A stretch of DNA of 64,000 bases. It comes from Pseudomonas sp. Q1-7 (GTDB lineage Bacteria; Pseudomonadota; Gammaproteobacteria; Pseudomonadales; Pseudomonadaceae). Shown piece by piece: positions 1 through 8,109 of the stretch. A model generated the notes under the pieces. The model worked only from the letters and a program-made list of their open reading frames with translations. It made no database searches and was not told where the DNA came from. Within the stretch, counting starts at the first letter, position 1. Each line of letters starts with the position of its first letter. The translations under genes were made by a program, and so were the position numbers. The DNA is taken from contig NZ_CP116304.1 of NCBI RefSeq assembly GCF_028010285.1, positions 2,434,501 through 2,498,500 of the forward strand, in the 5' to 3' direction.

Positions 1-47
1 CGCATGTCACGGCGGCTGGCATGGCGGGGCAGTTCCGGCTGGCTCAT
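1..47 (-). CDS. Partial third gene of a YqjD/YqjE-type envelope operon
   Basis: Only the first 15 codons lie in the window, reading leftward and starting MSQPELPRHASRR. The ATG (47-45) overlaps the TGA stop of the upstream holin-like gene (46-44) in an ATGA arrangement, which suggests translational coupling. In Pseudomonas, DUF883 and YqjE-type genes are commonly followed by a short third gene, so this is probably that one. Too little is visible to name a family. Confidence 0.5.
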   Translation of the reverse strand, partial: MSQPELPRHASRRDM

Positions 48-427
48 GGCAGGAGGCGTTCCCGGTCGCGGGCCAGTTCTTCCAGGGTCGCGCCGAAGGG
101 CGACCCATCGTCGTCGACGGCGGCCCGCAGGCGTATCGCGCAGTACAGCGTCGCCAGCAGGTAGAAGAGGCAAAGGCCGCCCAAGGCCTCCAGGCGCCAG
201 GTGTCCCAGAGCAGGACCAGGAGCAGGCCCGACAGGCCGACCAGCAGGAGCAGGGCGAAGATCAGCGTGAGTCCACCGAGCAGCAGCAGGTGCAGGCTGT
301 TGGCCTTCTGCTCCTGCAGTTCGATGCCAAAGAGCTCCACGTGGCTGCGCAGCAGGGCCAACAGCGACGCGCCCACGCGGCGTGGCGAGGGCGCGCGCGG
401 CGTCTTCGGGGAGGTCGGGTCGCCCAT
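44..427 (-). CDS. Phage-holin-family / YqjE-like inner-membrane protein
   Basis: A 127-residue protein with a charged N-terminal tail, an amphipathic stretch around residues 20-45, two strongly hydrophobic segments (about 46-73 and 80-100), and a charged C-terminus. This is the layout of the small YqjE / holin-superfamily-III proteins found beside YqjD/ElaB-type proteins. It starts 2 bases after the stop of the DUF883 gene, and its own stop overlaps the next start, so the three genes are probably one transcript. The family is linked to envelope stress and membrane association. No lytic role should be assumed from the holin name. Confidence 0.75.
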   Translation of the reverse strand: MGDPTSPKTPRAPSPRRVGASLLALLRSHVELFGIELQEQKANSLHLLLLGGLTLIFALLLLVGLSGLLLVLLWDTWRLEALGGLCLFYLLATLYCAIRLRAAVDDDGSPFGATLEELARDRERLLP

Positions 428-429
428 GT

Positions 430-747
430 TCAGCGCCGCGCGGCCAGCAGGCCAAGCAGGAAGCCGACGCCGGCGGCCAGGCCGACGCTCTGCCAGGGGT
501 GTTCCTGGACATAGCCCTCGGTGGCCTGCACGGCGGCCTGGCCGCGCTCGCGCAGGTGCTGTTCGGTATCGCGGAGGGTGTCTCGGGCGCGCTGGAGGCT
601 TTCGTGGATCTGCAGGCGCAGCTCGTCGGCCTGTTCGCCTGCCAGGCCGGCGGTGTCCTGCAAAAGCTTCTCGGTGTCGCTGACCAAGGTCTGGAAGTCG
701 GTCAACAGGTCATCCTGGGTGCGGGCGGTGGTGGTCTTACGGGACAT
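430..747 (-). CDS. DUF883 family protein (YqjD/ElaB-like)
   Basis: A 105-residue protein starting MSRKTTTARTQDD. I chose the ATG at 747 because an AAGGAG ribosome site lies just before it; an upstream in-frame ATG lacks one. Residues 10-80 are a highly charged predicted helix or coiled coil. The C-terminus is a glycine-rich hydrophobic anchor (GLAAGVGFLLGLLAARR). This is the typical DUF883 plan: a soluble helical domain tail-anchored in the inner membrane. In E. coli the family binds ribosomes in stationary phase, and that role is not shown here. First gene of the leftward operon. Confidence 0.85.
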   Translation of the reverse strand: MSRKTTTARTQDDLLTDFQTLVSDTEKLLQDTAGLAGEQADELRLQIHESLQRARDTLRDTEQHLRERGQAAVQATEGYVQEHPWQSVGLAAGVGFLLGLLAARR

Positions 748-1102
748 GGCGATTCTCCTTGCAGGACTCAAAGCCTATGAGTCGGTCGTTCTCGCCAGGG
801 TTCACTCTGAATTTTCCGCCGTCCGTTGGTATGGCGCTTGCTTCGGGCTGGGTCGCGGTTGTGGTGCTGTGCGCCGGATCGGGGCATTCAGGATGGTCCG
901 CCCGATTCCGGTACGTGCTCACAACCTTGTGAAAAACAAAGAGAAATGCTGTCAGGTGGCTTCCTTGTGCCGGCCTTCTTGCACCAAATCGGGATGCGAC
1001 TTCGGTCCTTCGCGGTGCGCGATGGCTTCAGGATGGTGCGCAAGAAGGCATGCCTGAACTGCTTTGGTGCTTTTTTCATCGCTGCCGGAGTTGCCTTCGC
1101 CA
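748..1102. other. Intergenic region between the DUF883 operon and the Amt gene
   Basis: About 355 bases between divergent genes, with no convincing reading frame. It should contain the promoters of both. I looked for a sigma-54 GG-N10-GC element upstream of the ammonium transporter. The nearest strings, around 957 and 1035, have the wrong spacing. Confidence 0.6.
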
Positions 1103-2311
1103 ATGGAAAACCTCAACAGCGCCGTGGAAACCCTGATCCACGGTTCCAACACCCTGTTCATTCTGATGGGCGCCGTAATGGTGCTGGCCATGCACGCGGG
1201 CTTCGCCTTCCTTGAAGTCGGCACTGTGCGCCAGAAGAACCAGGTCAATGCCCTGTCGAAGATCCTTTCCGACTTCGCGGTCTCGACCCTGGCCTATTTC
1301 TTCATCGGCTACTGGATCGCCTACGGCGTGACTTTCCTTGAACCGGCCAGCGTGCTCGCTGCCGATCACGGTTATGCCCTGGTGAAATTCTTCTTCCTGT
1401 TGACCTTCGCCGCGGCGATCCCGGCCATCATCTCCGGCGGCATTGCCGAGCGTGCGCGGTTCTGCCCGCAACTCTGCGCCACCTTGCTGATCGTGGCCTT
1501 CGTCTACCCCTTCTACGAAGGCCTGATCTGGAACGGTAATTTCGGCCTGCAGGACTGGCTGAAGAACCGCTTCGGCGCCAGCTTCCATGACTTCGCCGGT
1601 TCGGTGGTGGTGCATGCGGTCGGTGGCTGGCTGGCCTTCGGCGCGGTACTGCTGCTGGGCCATCGCAACGGGCGCTACCGTGACGGTCGCCTGGTGGCCT
1701 TCGCGCCGTCGAACATCCCGTTCCTCGCCCTCGGCTCCTGGATCCTCATCGTCGGCTGGTTCGGCTTCAACGTAATGAGTGCGCAGACCTTGCAGGGCGT
1801 CAGCGGCCTGGTGGCGGTGAACTCATTGATGGCCATGGTCGGCGGTACCGTCGCCGCCTTGCTGGTGGGCCGCAACGACCCGGGCTTCCTGCACAATGGC
1901 CCTCTTGCCGGTCTGGTGGCGATCTGTGCCGGCTCCGACCTGATGCACCCGGTGGGTGCCCTGGCCACCGGTGCGGCGGCGGGTGCCCTGTTCGTCTGGG
2001 CGTTCACGGCGACCCAGGTGAAGTGGAAAGTCGACGACGTCCTCGGCGTCTGGCCGTTGCACGGCCTGTGCGGCGTCTGGGGCGGCATCGCGTGCGGCAT
2101 CTTCGGCCAGGAGGCCCTGGGCGGCCTGGGCGGAGTCAGTTTCGTCAGCCAGTTGATCGGTACCGGTCTGGGCGTGCTGGTGGCGCTGCTGGGGGGCTTC
2201 GTGGTGTACGGCCTGCTGAAGGCCAGCGTAGGCATCCGCCTCACACAGGAGGAGGAGTACCACGGCGCCGACCTGTCGATTCACAAGATCGGTGCCACCT
2301 CACAGGATTGA
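1103..2311 (+). CDS. amt: Ammonium transporter (Amt/Mep/Rh family)
   Basis: A 402-residue polytopic membrane protein starting MENLNSAVETL; the frame extends upstream to a TTG, but the ATG is the better start. It shows Amt hallmarks: DFAGSVVVHAVGGW around residue 165, carrying the first pore histidine, and VWPLHGLCGVWGG near residue 310, carrying the second. About eleven hydrophobic segments are visible. The family moves ammonium or ammonia across the inner membrane. No glnK gene is adjacent, unlike the classical glnK-amtB pair, so this is probably an additional Amt paralogue. There is no signal peptide. Confidence 0.92.
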   Translation: MENLNSAVETLIHGSNTLFILMGAVMVLAMHAGFAFLEVGTVRQKNQVNALSKILSDFAVSTLAYFFIGYWIAYGVTFLEPASVLAADHGYALVKFFFLLTFAAAIPAIISGGIAERARFCPQLCATLLIVAFVYPFYEGLIWNGNFGLQDWLKNRFGASFHDFAGSVVVHAVGGWLAFGAVLLLGHRNGRYRDGRLVAFAPSNIPFLALGSWILIVGWFGFNVMSAQTLQGVSGLVAVNSLMAMVGGTVAALLVGRNDPGFLHNGPLAGLVAICAGSDLMHPVGALATGAAAGALFVWAFTATQVKWKVDDVLGVWPLHGLCGVWGGIACGIFGQEALGGLGGVSFVSQLIGTGLGVLVALLGGFVVYGLLKASVGIRLTQEEEYHGADLSIHKIGATSQD

Positions 2312-2390
2312 CGCGTTCGCGCAAGTTGCCGATGAGCTACGCAAAGGTTCGCGGGAGGTGCTGATCCCGCGATGCCCATCAAGCCATCCG

Positions 2391-2418
2391 CATGGGTTTC
2401 GCTCCGCTCAACTCATCC
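2391..2418. repeat. REP-like palindromic element
   Basis: The stretch reads ATGGGTTTCGCTCCGCTCAA followed by CTCATCC, so its ends (ATGGGTT and AACTCAT) nearly pair. Elements built as GATGGGTT...AACCCATC around a gagcggagcg core are common extragenic repeats in Pseudomonas. It lies in the convergent gap between the Amt and porin genes, a typical REP position. One stem mismatch is present. Copy number elsewhere cannot be judged from one window. Confidence 0.5.
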
Positions 2419-2420
2419 CA

Positions 2421-2450
2421 CAAAAGAAAAGCCCGCCGGATGGCGGGCTT
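2421..2450 (-). terminator. Intrinsic terminator of the OprD-family porin gene
   Basis: Stem AAGCCCGCC / GGCGGGCTT with a 4-base loop, followed on the minus strand by TTTTCTTTTG. It lies about 15 bases beyond the porin stop codon. Confidence 0.85.
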
Positions 2451-2466
2451 GTTCGTTAGGAGCGGC

Positions 2467-3735
2467 TTACCAGAGCGGCAGGGCGTAGCTGAGGATCAGG
2501 CGATTCTCGTCGATGTCGTTGCCGAAGTTGGTGGAGCGCACGGTGGCGTTGCGCCACTTGACGCCGAAGTTCTTCAGCGGGCCGTCCTGGAACACGTAGG
2601 CGATGTCCATGTTGCGTTCCCACTCCTTGCCGTCTTCGCGATTGGCCCCCAGGTCAATGTTGTCGCCGGACAGGTAGCGGGTCATGAAGGTCAGGCCGGG
2701 GATGCCGAGGCTGGCGAAGTTGTAGTCGTAGCGGGCCTGCCAGGATTTCTCGTCCTTGTTGGCGAAGTCGCCGATCTGCACGTAGTTGACCAGGAAGGGA
2801 TCGCTGCCGTTGATGTAGGCGAAGCCGGTGTCGCCGCTCATCTTCTGGTAACTGAGGCCAAAGGCATGGCCGCCCAGGGCGTAGGTGAACATGGCGCCGA
2901 AGGCCTTGTTGTCGACGTTGCTGGAACCGTCGTCGGTGGAGCGGGCGAAGCGCAGGTCAGTCTTGAAGGACTGCTTGTCACCCAGGGGTAGCAGGTGCAC
3001 GGCACTGAAGTAGTGCTGTTTGTAGAGGTCCTCCAGCTCGCCGTAGTGGTAGCCGGTGCTGAGGTTGTCGGTCCACTTGTAGGTGGCGCCAGCGAAGTTG
3101 AACTCGTCGCTGGTGGTGCTGTTGCGGACGGTGATGCCGCGGGCGGCGCCGGTGGCGACGGTCATGTCCTCGTTGTCGGAGGAGTCGCGCTGGTTGACCT
3201 GCTTGAGCTGGCCGGCGTCGAAGGTCAGGCCGGCGAGCTCCATGGAGTTCAGGTGGCCGCCCTGGAAGGTCTGCGGCAGCAGGCGCGAGTCGTTGTACTG
3301 GACGACCGGCAGCTTGGGCAGCAGGGTGCCGAGCTTGAGCACGCTCTTGGAGGCGCGCAGCTTGGCGGTGAGGCCGAGTTCGCCGTACTCGTCCTGGGCC
3401 CGGGCGGTTTCGCGGTCGCGCTTGAGCAGGCCGGAACCAGAGCGGTCGGGGCTGGAATCGAGCTTGACGCCGAGCAGGCCGAGGGCGTCGACGCCGACGC
3501 CGACGGTGCCTTCGGTGTAGCCGGACTCATAGCGCAGGAGGAAGCCCTGGGCCCATTCCTCGGCCTTGGACTGGGCGGCGCCGTCCTGGCGGAAGTCACG
3601 GTTGAAGTAGAAGTTGCGTAGTTCCAGGCTGGCCTTGCTGTCCTTGATGAACTCGGCCTGGGCGATGCCCGGCAGGGTGACACTGGCGCCAAGCGTGGCC
3701 AGGGCCACGGCTCGCGCAAGCGAGGTCTTGCTCAT
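2467..3735 (-). CDS. OprD-family outer-membrane porin
   Basis: A 422-residue outer-membrane protein. The N-terminus is a clear signal peptide ending GIAQA before EFIKDSKASLELRNFYFNRD, the usual mature start of OprD/Occ porins. The rest shows the alternating strand pattern of an 18-stranded barrel and ends in ...LSYALPLW with a terminal aromatic residue. Family members take up basic amino acids (OccD) or aromatic and carboxylic acids (OccK). The substrate cannot be set from sequence alone, and the neighbours do not suggest one. A good terminator follows, so it is probably monocistronic. Confidence 0.93.
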   Translation of the reverse strand: MSKTSLARAVALATLGASVTLPGIAQAEFIKDSKASLELRNFYFNRDFRQDGAAQSKAEEWAQGFLLRYESGYTEGTVGVGVDALGLLGVKLDSSPDRSGSGLLKRDRETARAQDEYGELGLTAKLRASKSVLKLGTLLPKLPVVQYNDSRLLPQTFQGGHLNSMELAGLTFDAGQLKQVNQRDSSDNEDMTVATGAARGITVRNSTTSDEFNFAGATYKWTDNLSTGYHYGELEDLYKQHYFSAVHLLPLGDKQSFKTDLRFARSTDDGSSNVDNKAFGAMFTYALGGHAFGLSYQKMSGDTGFAYINGSDPFLVNYVQIGDFANKDEKSWQARYDYNFASLGIPGLTFMTRYLSGDNIDLGANREDGKEWERNMDIAYVFQDGPLKNFGVKWRNATVRSTNFGNDIDENRLILSYALPLW

Positions 3736-3845
3736 TGTTATTGTCTCCTCGTGGGATTGCAGGTCGGTCGGGTCGTCCTGTTACAACTATTTGACTAAAG
3801 CATTTCGTTACAGATTTTGCATTTAGACGATGGTCGGTTACCCAC

Positions 3846-4712
3846 CTACTGCACCCATTGCGGGTAGTAGCCGAGCGAGTCCTGCACCTCCGCGTCGTGG
3901 GCCGGTATCACGGTGAGATCGGGTTCGCGCAGGAGCAGATCATGGACTTTCTGCAACTGTGCGCGAGTACCTTCGCGGTCGTTGTCCACCAGCTTTCGGC
4001 TTAGCCAGAACTTCTCCTTCGGCCCGGTGAAGCCTTCCAGACGCCAACTGGCATCGCCGGTAAAGAAGAAGCGGCGACCGTCGTCCAGGGTCAGGAACAG
4101 GCCCACCGAACCCGGCGTATGACCGCTGAGCGGCACCAGCACCAGGCGGCGGTCGCCGAACAGGTCGAGGCTTTCTTCGAACCCCATGAAGGGAATCGGC
4201 AAGAAGGTGAAGGGATGCCATTTCACGCCGTGGGCGAACTGGCTGGGCAGGATCGCCGGTGGTGCGGCGGTCTCGGTGAACTCGATTTCCTCGTAGGGCG
4301 CCCACACTGGGAGCTCAGGAAAGTCCGCCAGTCCCGACGCATGATCCCAATGAACATGGCTGAGGAGAACGCGGTCGACGCGGATGCCGTCGCGGTCCAA
4401 CTGGTCGCGGGCCGGCGTTACCGCGCCGTACTGCATGAGCGGCTTGTCCCACCAGGGCATCTCGCTGCCGAACTGGCTGTCCACCTGGCGACCCAGGCCG
4501 GTATCGAAGAGCAGGGTGGCGGCATGATGCTGGATCAGCACCGCCACATGGTTGGCCCTGACCTTTTCGGTCCACTGGCCGTCGGTCACGGTGAAGGCGT
4601 CCAGGGTTTCGGTTTCGGACGTCTTCACCAGGGCGAAGCGGAGGCCTTCGGCCTGGGCGGCGAGGCCGAAGGTGCCCAGCAGGAGCAACACGAAGTACGA
4701 ACGCAGGCGCAT
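3846..4712 (-). CDS. Secreted metallo-beta-lactamase-fold hydrolase
   Basis: A 288-residue protein with a signal peptide (residues 1-21, ending GLAAQA). Metal ligands are visible as SHVHWDHASG (His119, His121, Asp123, His124), SGHTPGSVG (His198), FFTGDAS (Asp220) and IPAHDAEV (about His273). The arrangement resembles the lactonase-like branch of the superfamily (AHL-lactonase-like), but the substrate is unknown. The export signal places it in the periplasm. The start is preceded by AAGGA about 10 bases upstream, inside the tail of the broken gene 4717-4974. Confidence 0.85.
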   Translation of the reverse strand: MRLRSYFVLLLLGTFGLAAQAEGLRFALVKTSETETLDAFTVTDGQWTEKVRANHVAVLIQHHAATLLFDTGLGRQVDSQFGSEMPWWDKPLMQYGAVTPARDQLDRDGIRVDRVLLSHVHWDHASGLADFPELPVWAPYEEIEFTETAAPPAILPSQFAHGVKWHPFTFLPIPFMGFEESLDLFGDRRLVLVPLSGHTPGSVGLFLTLDDGRRFFFTGDASWRLEGFTGPKEKFWLSRKLVDNDREGTRAQLQKVHDLLLREPDLTVIPAHDAEVQDSLGYYPQWVQ

Positions 4713-4716
4713 GGGA

Positions 4717-4974
4717 TCAGTGTCCTTGAGGCAGGAATGGGGAGGGGCGAGCCGGCGAGAAATCCAGCGGCTGGCGGCTGCGACGCAGGCGCCAGCGTCC
4801 GGGCGTGAGGGCGGCCAGGCTGCCCACCAGCAGCCAGAGCAACTGGGCGAAGAACAGGCGGTGCTGCTCCGGCATATGGTCGCGAATCATCCGGCTGCCC
4901 TTGGCCTCCACCTGATCGCGCACGTCGAGCCGCTCCCGCAGTGTCCGTTCACCGGGATGGAAAGGGCTGTTCAT
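4717..4974 (-). pseudogene. Truncated, frameshifted pyridoxamine-phosphate-oxidase-family remnant
   Basis: The open frame starts MNSPFHPGERTL with a good GGAG site and contains GSRMIRDHMPEQHRLFF and LLVGSL. This resembles the start of the PPOX-fold flavoprotein family found beside GST and TetR genes in Pseudomonas, where the sequence usually continues as GRPWAS...GFL. Here the frame runs into an unrelated proline/arginine-rich tail. Shifting one frame near 4802-4816 restores GRPHA...AAGFLAGSP...RTL, so a frameshift occurred. The rest of the gene is missing, cut off by the hydrolase gene at 4712. It lies just downstream of the GST, as a second operon gene would. An 85-residue hypothetical protein is the alternative reading. 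Confidence 0.7.
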
Positions 4975-4993
4975 GTTGGCCTCCAGGCCCCAG

Positions 4994-5587
4994 TCAGAGA
5001 CGGGGCAGGTCGAGGTAGCCGGGCAGCGCGCGGAGACGCGCAAACCAGGCGGCAAGGTTTTCGTAGGGCGCCAGATCCAGGCCACCTTCGTCGGCCAAGG
5101 CCAGGTAGGGATAGACCGCCACGTCGGCGATGGTCGGCTGGTCGCCTACCAGCCAGAGACGGCCTGCCAGATGCGTGTCCACCAGTTCCAGCACCTGCCG
5201 GCCACGGGCCTGGGCGTCTTCCAGATCCACCGGGCGGCCGAATTTCAATCCGACCCGCGCGCGAGCCGCCCCGTTGTGGATCTCGTTGGCGGTCAGGCTC
5301 AGCCAGCCGGAGATCAACCCTTGGGACAAGGCATCCTGCGGGTACCAGTGAGCCTCTCCGTAGCGTCGCGCCAGGTAGACCAGGATGGCCTGGGAGTCGA
5401 CCAGCGGCTGGCCGTCGTCCACCAGCACGGGGACTTGCCCGCGCGGATTGAGGGCGAGGAACTCAGGGTGCTTCTGCGCACCGCAGGGCAGGTCCACGTT
5501 CAGCATTTCGGCCTGCAGCCCCAGTAGGCCGAGGAACAGGCGGACCTTGTAGCAGTTGCCGGAGAGGTAGAAATCATGGAGTTGCAT
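4994..5587 (-). CDS. Glutathione S-transferase family protein
   Basis: A 197-residue protein with an N-terminal thioredoxin-like domain (residues 1-80), including NPRGQVPVLVDDG and the glutathione-contacting DSQAIL (Asp-Ser). An all-helical C-terminal domain follows. The length is normal for bacterial GSTs. It is divergent from a TetR gene across a short region carrying a perfect 6-2-6 inverted repeat, so it is probably TetR-repressed. The remnant at 4717-4974 would have been its co-transcribed partner. A detoxification role is inferred from family and context; no substrate is indicated. Confidence 0.88.
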   Translation of the reverse strand: MQLHDFYLSGNCYKVRLFLGLLGLQAEMLNVDLPCGAQKHPEFLALNPRGQVPVLVDDGQPLVDSQAILVYLARRYGEAHWYPQDALSQGLISGWLSLTANEIHNGAARARVGLKFGRPVDLEDAQARGRQVLELVDTHLAGRLWLVGDQPTIADVAVYPYLALADEGGLDLAPYENLAAWFARLRALPGYLDLPRL

Positions 5588-5625
5588 GGCGAGTCCCTTG
5601 CGGTGGAATATGCGTCGAATGTTAG

Positions 5626-5639
5626 ACAGACAGGTCTGT
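5626..5639. promoter_or_regulatory. Probable TetR operator between the GST and TetR genes
   Basis: ACAGAC-AG-GTCTGT is a perfect inverted repeat with a 2-base centre. It lies about 40 bases upstream of the GST start and about 100 bases upstream of the TetR start. TetR-family repressors typically bind such short palindromes in the divergent gap they control. Confidence 0.6.
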
Positions 5640-5740
5640 ATATTTCAAGGGCGAGATTTGCCTCTCACTGGGCTCCGCCTCAGGCGCGGTTTGAGCAGGC
5701 ACGGGTGGATGCGCATAATGCGCCGGTTCAGGAGGCTGCA

Positions 5741-6298
5741 ATGGCATCGAGCAAACGCGATCAACTGGTCAACACCGCCCTCGCGCTCTTCTACCGCGAA
5801 GGCTTCCACGCCACCGGCATCGACCGCATCCTGGCGGAGTCCGGCGTGGCCAAGATGACCCTCTACAAACACTTCAAGTCCAAGGACGAGCTGATCGTGG
5901 CCGCCCTGGAGGCGCGCTTCGCGCCGGCGGCCGAGCGTATGGCCCGGGCCTTCGAGCACCTGCCGCCACGGGAGGCGATCCTGCGGGTGTTCGATGGCCT
6001 GGACGAGTGGCTGAAGCAGGACGAGTTCTGCGGCTGCGCCTTCATCAACGCGGCGGCGGAATTCCATGACCGCGACCACCCGGTGCATCGCCTGGCCGCC
6101 TCCTACAAGATCGGCACCCAGAATTACTTCCGCGAGGCCCTGGAACGCCTCCAGGTCGCGGACCCCGCGCGCCTGGCGCGCCAACTGCAATACCTGATGG
6201 AAGGCGCCATCAGCATGGGCCACATCCAGGGCCCGGGCGACCAGGCACTGGAGGCCAAGGAAGCCGCCGACCTGCTGCTTCGCGCGGCCGGCGTCTGA
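5741..6298 (+). CDS. TetR/AcrR family transcriptional regulator
   Basis: A 185-residue protein starting MASSKRDQLVNTALALF. GGAGG at 5731-5735 decides this ATG over the upstream open frame. The helix-turn-helix is clear: ATGIDRILAESGVAKMTLYKHF at about residues 26-47 (family signature TLYKHFKSKDEL). The C-terminal ligand domain contains EFCGCAFINAA, a motif common in regulators of GST- and nitroreductase-type genes. It probably represses the divergent GST operon and itself through the palindrome at 5626-5639. Confidence 0.9.
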   Translation: MASSKRDQLVNTALALFYREGFHATGIDRILAESGVAKMTLYKHFKSKDELIVAALEARFAPAAERMARAFEHLPPREAILRVFDGLDEWLKQDEFCGCAFINAAAEFHDRDHPVHRLAASYKIGTQNYFREALERLQVADPARLARQLQYLMEGAISMGHIQGPGDQALEAKEAADLLLRAAGV

Positions 6299-6383
6299 GT
6301 TCGCGGCCGCTTGTCTGCGCGGCTCAAGTTCTTCGACCTTCGGCCGCCAAAGAGGGGACATCGCCGACTCCGGACGCCCCCCA

Positions 6384-7535
6384 ATGAATGCCCCGGCTTC
6401 TCTTGTACCTTCAGCCCAACGCTCAGCCTTTTCCGGCCTGGCTTCCGCCGTGGCGCGCAAACCGGTGGATGCGCAGGCAACCCTCGCCGGCCGCCTCGGC
6501 GAACGCCTGGGGCTCGAGCCGGGGGCGCTGAGCGCGCCGGCGTCCAACTACACCCCCGAGAAGGTGGCGGACCGTGTGCTGGGCTTCATCGACCAGCGCC
6601 TGCGCAACGAAAAGGCCGAGGGTGCGGACCCGGCCAGGCTGCAGGGCCTGCTCGACCAGGCACGCGCCGGCATCCAGAAAGGCTTCGATGACGCCCGGAA
6701 GATCCTCGACGGCATGGGTGCGCTGGGCGGCAAGGTGGCCGAAGACATCGACGATACCTTCAGCCGCATTCAGGACGGTCTGGACCAGCTTCAGAAAACC
6801 TACGCCCAGCCCGCGCAAACCCGCCAGCCCGGCGGGACGCTCGCGGTGGCGGGCTACAGCGAGCGGTTCAAGGCGCAGGCGGAAACCTTCGACCTCGAAG
6901 TGAAAACCCGCGATGGCGACAGGCTGCGCATCTCCATCGCCCAGGCATCGGCCAGCTATTCGCGCGGGAGCGTGGCGGCGGCGAGCGACGGCACGAACTC
7001 GCTGCTGTCGGCCAGCAGTCAGTCCTCCAGCCTGCGCATCGGCGCCTGGCAGATCGAGGTCGAGGGTGAGTTGGACGACGGAGAAAAAGCTGCCCTGAGC
7101 GACCTGCTCGGCCAGGTTCAGGACATCTCCAGCAAGTTCTACGCCGGCGACCTGGCTGGCGCCTTCGACCGTGCCATGGCTCTGGACATGGACGGCGAAC
7201 AACTGGCCTCCATGTCCCTGCGCCTGACCCAGACCAAGGTCATGCAGGCCACCGATGCTTACGGTGCCGTCGCCCAGCAGGGCGGCCAGGCGGCCAGCGC
7301 GGTCAACGGCGCTCTCAAGGACTACGCCAGCAGCCTGCTGGATGCCCTGCGCAGCGCCACCGAACTGGTCGAAGAGGGGCGCGGCACCCTGGAAGCGCTA
7401 CTCAAGGGCGGCTTCGCCCTCGACGAGCGTTTCACCTCGCCCCAGTTGGCCAAAGCGGAAACCTTCAACAATCGCCTGCTGGACGGTCTGCAGCCCTTGC
7501 TGGACAAGGCCCGGGGCCACTCCCGCGAGGTCTGA
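6384..7535 (+). CDS. DUF5610-like conserved protein
   Basis: A 383-residue protein without signal peptide or membrane segment. The N-terminal third (about 45-140) is helical, with YTPEKVADRVLGFIDQRL and LLDQARAGIQKGFDDA. I associate this pattern with DUF5610 proteins of Pseudomonas. The middle contains a beta-rich part (FDLEVKTRDGDRLRISIAQA), and the C-terminal third is again helical. The family has no established function. No partner gene is evident. The gap to the next gene is 45 bases, so co-transcription with 7581-7820 is possible. Confidence 0.6.
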   Translation: MNAPASLVPSAQRSAFSGLASAVARKPVDAQATLAGRLGERLGLEPGALSAPASNYTPEKVADRVLGFIDQRLRNEKAEGADPARLQGLLDQARAGIQKGFDDARKILDGMGALGGKVAEDIDDTFSRIQDGLDQLQKTYAQPAQTRQPGGTLAVAGYSERFKAQAETFDLEVKTRDGDRLRISIAQASASYSRGSVAAASDGTNSLLSASSQSSSLRIGAWQIEVEGELDDGEKAALSDLLGQVQDISSKFYAGDLAGAFDRAMALDMDGEQLASMSLRLTQTKVMQATDAYGAVAQQGGQAASAVNGALKDYASSLLDALRSATELVEEGRGTLEALLKGGFALDERFTSPQLAKAETFNNRLLDGLQPLLDKARGHSREV

Positions 7536-7580
7536 CGCGTGCTAGACTTCGCGCCTCGCTGATCTACGAGGCGCGACCCC

Positions 7581-7820
7581 ATGCTTCCTGAATGCCAACT
7601 CTTCGGCACCCTCGGCTGCCACTTGTGCGAAGTGGCGGAAGGCGTGCTCATGCCCTTCGTCGAACGTGGCCTGATGGTGGAACTGGTGGACATCGCCGAC
7701 CGCGAAGAATGGGTCGAGGCCTATGGCCTGCGCATCCCGGTCCTGCGCCGCTGCGACACCGGGGGCGAGCTCGGCTGGCCCTTCGATGCGACGGCGGTGG
7801 CGGCGTTTCTTTCCCGCTGA
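7581..7820 (+). CDS. Glutaredoxin-like (DUF836-type) small protein
   Basis: A 79-residue protein with CHLC (Cys13-Cys16) in LFGTLGCHLCEVAEG and a later RIPVLRRCDTGGEL segment containing the cis-proline expected of a thioredoxin fold. The length matches the glutaredoxin-like DUF836 family. It probably acts as a cytosolic thiol-disulfide protein with unknown targets. Confidence 0.8.
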   Translation: MLPECQLFGTLGCHLCEVAEGVLMPFVERGLMVELVDIADREEWVEAYGLRIPVLRRCDTGGELGWPFDATAVAAFLSR

Positions 7821-7944
7821 ATCCGCTGCGCCGGGGCCGGGCCGCGCCCCTCGGTCGGACTCGCACCATCCTTCCCATGTACCCGCCTATCGGCAGCACC
7901 TCCTGATCGCTCGCATGGGGCTGGCTCCAGGCAGCTCCAAATGT

Positions 7945-7959
7945 GAAATTTCGTACGAA
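7945..7959. promoter_or_regulatory. Nested palindromes upstream of the type I secretion operon
   Basis: The 289-base gap before the ABC exporter (7821-8109) holds no gene. It contains GAAATTTC (7945-7952) overlapping TTCGTACGAA (7950-7959). Both are perfect palindromes, about 150 bases before the exporter start. A repressor site for the secretion operon is possible. I know of no regulator with this exact site. Confidence 0.3.
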
Positions 7960-8109
7960 CGAAGTGCCTTGTGGGCTTGCAACCGCCGCCAATAGATTTC
8001 TGCTGCCACCGAGCATGCCAATCGCAATGACCGGCTCTCGGCGACAGGTAACCGTCAGCACCCCTTCGACGAGTGGACGGCTGGAAGCAATCTGCCAAGG
8101 TAGCGGGAA

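Noticed and set aside
957..1062. Possible sigma-54 promoter before the ammonium transporter
   Set aside because: Candidate GG...GC pairs at 957 and 1035 have spacings of 9 or 11 instead of 10 bases and poor flanks.
7845..7865. Possible att site copy: TCGGTCGGACTCG resembles the tRNA-Pro 3' end TGGTCGGAGCGACTGG
   Set aside because: Only about seven bases match in a row, which is expected by chance at this GC content, and no integrase is present.
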